Both the position numbers and the translations under genes were made by a program. This document shows positions 63,489-64,000 of a stretch of 64,000 nt of DNA, piece by piece. Below the pieces are notes generated by a model. That model worked only from the letters and a program-made list of their open reading frames with translations. It ran no database searches and was not told where the DNA came from. This DNA comes from Amoebidium appalachense (lineage: Eukaryota; Ichthyosporea), in contig CAVNZM010000005.1 in assembly GCA_963693365.1 (NCBI GenBank), positions 12,028,001 to 12,092,000 on the forward strand, given 5' to 3'. The stretch's first letter is position 1; each line of letters starts with the position of its first letter.

Positions 63489-63605
63489 ATGAAGTACCGT
63501 TCGTCCCTCCGTATGATGTGTGATGCCTGCCAGTTTGTTGTGCGTAAGGGCCGGGTACGCGTGATCTGCAAAGAGACACCCAAGCACAAGCAGACACAGA
63601 AGTGA
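63489..63605 (+). CDS. MRPL36: Ribosomal protein bL36 (mitochondrial type)
   Basis: A 38-residue frame, [20 protein letters not shown] then [18 protein letters not shown], carries the complete bL36 signature: Cys-x2-Cys, Cys and His zinc ligands, the R(K)GRVRVIC core and the HKQ(T/R)Q end. bL36 sits in the large subunit of bacterial-type ribosomes, so in an animal the product should act in mitochondria. The family's eukaryotic members usually have an N-terminal targeting extension; here the frame is open for 15 codons upstream of the ATG, so a short or spliced presequence is possible. It lies antisense to BABAM2, 29 bases from exon 63459-63400, flanked by a perfect 35-bp inverted repeat. Intact catalytic pattern and ligands argue that it is functional, not debris. 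Confidence 0.85.
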   Translation: MKYRSSLRMMCDACQFVVRKGRVRVICKETPKHKQTQK

Positions 63606-63659
63606 GCTAGCAAAGTTTATCTTGAAAGCACCAGGTGAGTGAGCATAGTTCCCTAAGCT

Positions 63660-64000
63660 CAAATCTCCTTTTCCTTTCGCCTCACCTTCTCGCATGCTTA
63701 TGCTGCTGTTCTGCTGTTCTTTTCTGCACCCCTCACACGCTTCGTTTGCGACATACCCTCTATTTTATGTGCTCGCCGCTTATACCCCTTCCCCTCCGCC
63801 TCCTCTTTCGTTGCTCTTCGTTCTTGGGAGAGCTACCAGTTATAAAGCAAGCACACACTTCAGTCGAAGGAAGTGCAGACTCACACACACAATCAGACAT
63901 ATCATGCGTGCAGGCTGGATTTCACATAATTACTTAAGCACACACCAATACGGCGCCTCTACAGGTTCTTCTCAGTACGCCCGCTCATGCGCACACATAC
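63660..64000. other. Right end of the window
   Basis: Unique CT-rich sequence with no recognised exon. The 5' exons of BABAM2 are expected beyond this edge. Confidence 0.5.

Overview
The window reads as intron-rich nuclear DNA of an animal, most likely a marine invertebrate, or a close relative of animals. The evidence is a set of spliced genes whose closest known families are animal regulators: the Polycomb protein SUZ12, nuclear receptor coactivator 5 (NCOA5), the BRCA1-A/BRISC subunit BABAM2 (BRE), an SLC38-type amino acid transporter and a diphosphoinositol-phosphate-type Nudix hydrolase. It is extremely rich in long (CA/GT)n arrays, (GA)n arrays and runs of 20 to 60 C or G. Nearly all long open frames made of HTHT, VCVC, PPPP or GGGG are translations of these repeats and are not annotated.

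Layout. 1-3.3 kb: 3' part of a plus-strand SUZ12 homologue (VEFS box). 4.5-8.3 kb: a minus-strand spliced gene I do not recognise. 8.3-11.4 kb: mostly non-coding, with a CCAAT/TATA promoter-like stretch and a small ORF. 11.4-14.5 kb: an intact three-exon SLC38-type transporter on the minus strand. 16.4-19.0 kb: a decayed head-to-head copy of it on the plus strand, with a third exon fragment at 22.0 kb just after a long inverted repeat (21.69-21.96 kb). Parts of 19.9-21.2 kb and 22.4-24.0 kb are diverged direct duplicates. 25.1-28.9 kb: Nudix hydrolase. 30.1-31.1 kb: a non-autonomous hAT-like transposon with an 8-bp target duplication. 31.4-33.7 kb: a non-LTR retrotransposon reverse transcriptase ORF. 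35.6-46.5 kb: an NCOA5 homologue with an N-terminal RRM and at least ten exons. 50.4-52.0 kb: a two-exon zinc-finger gene. 57-63.5 kb: BABAM2 homologue on the minus strand, with a small ribosomal protein bL36 gene nested antisense in its 5' part.

The most unusual signal is a dispersed repeat with a core of about 70-115 bp. It is bounded by poly-C and often preceded by (CA)n. Fourteen copies are recognisable, all in introns and all in the same orientation as the host gene, on both strands. In parallel, about half of the supported introns begin with a 5' splice site followed within a few bases to about 30 bases by a C-rich run. This looks like an intron-associated or intron-building (introner-like) element family. 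Splice junctions were chosen by hand from GT/AG (one GC) signals, reading phase and family similarity. Exons matching known families are solid, but small or terminal exons are less sure. Poly-C length errors in the assembly may explain several apparent frameshifts.
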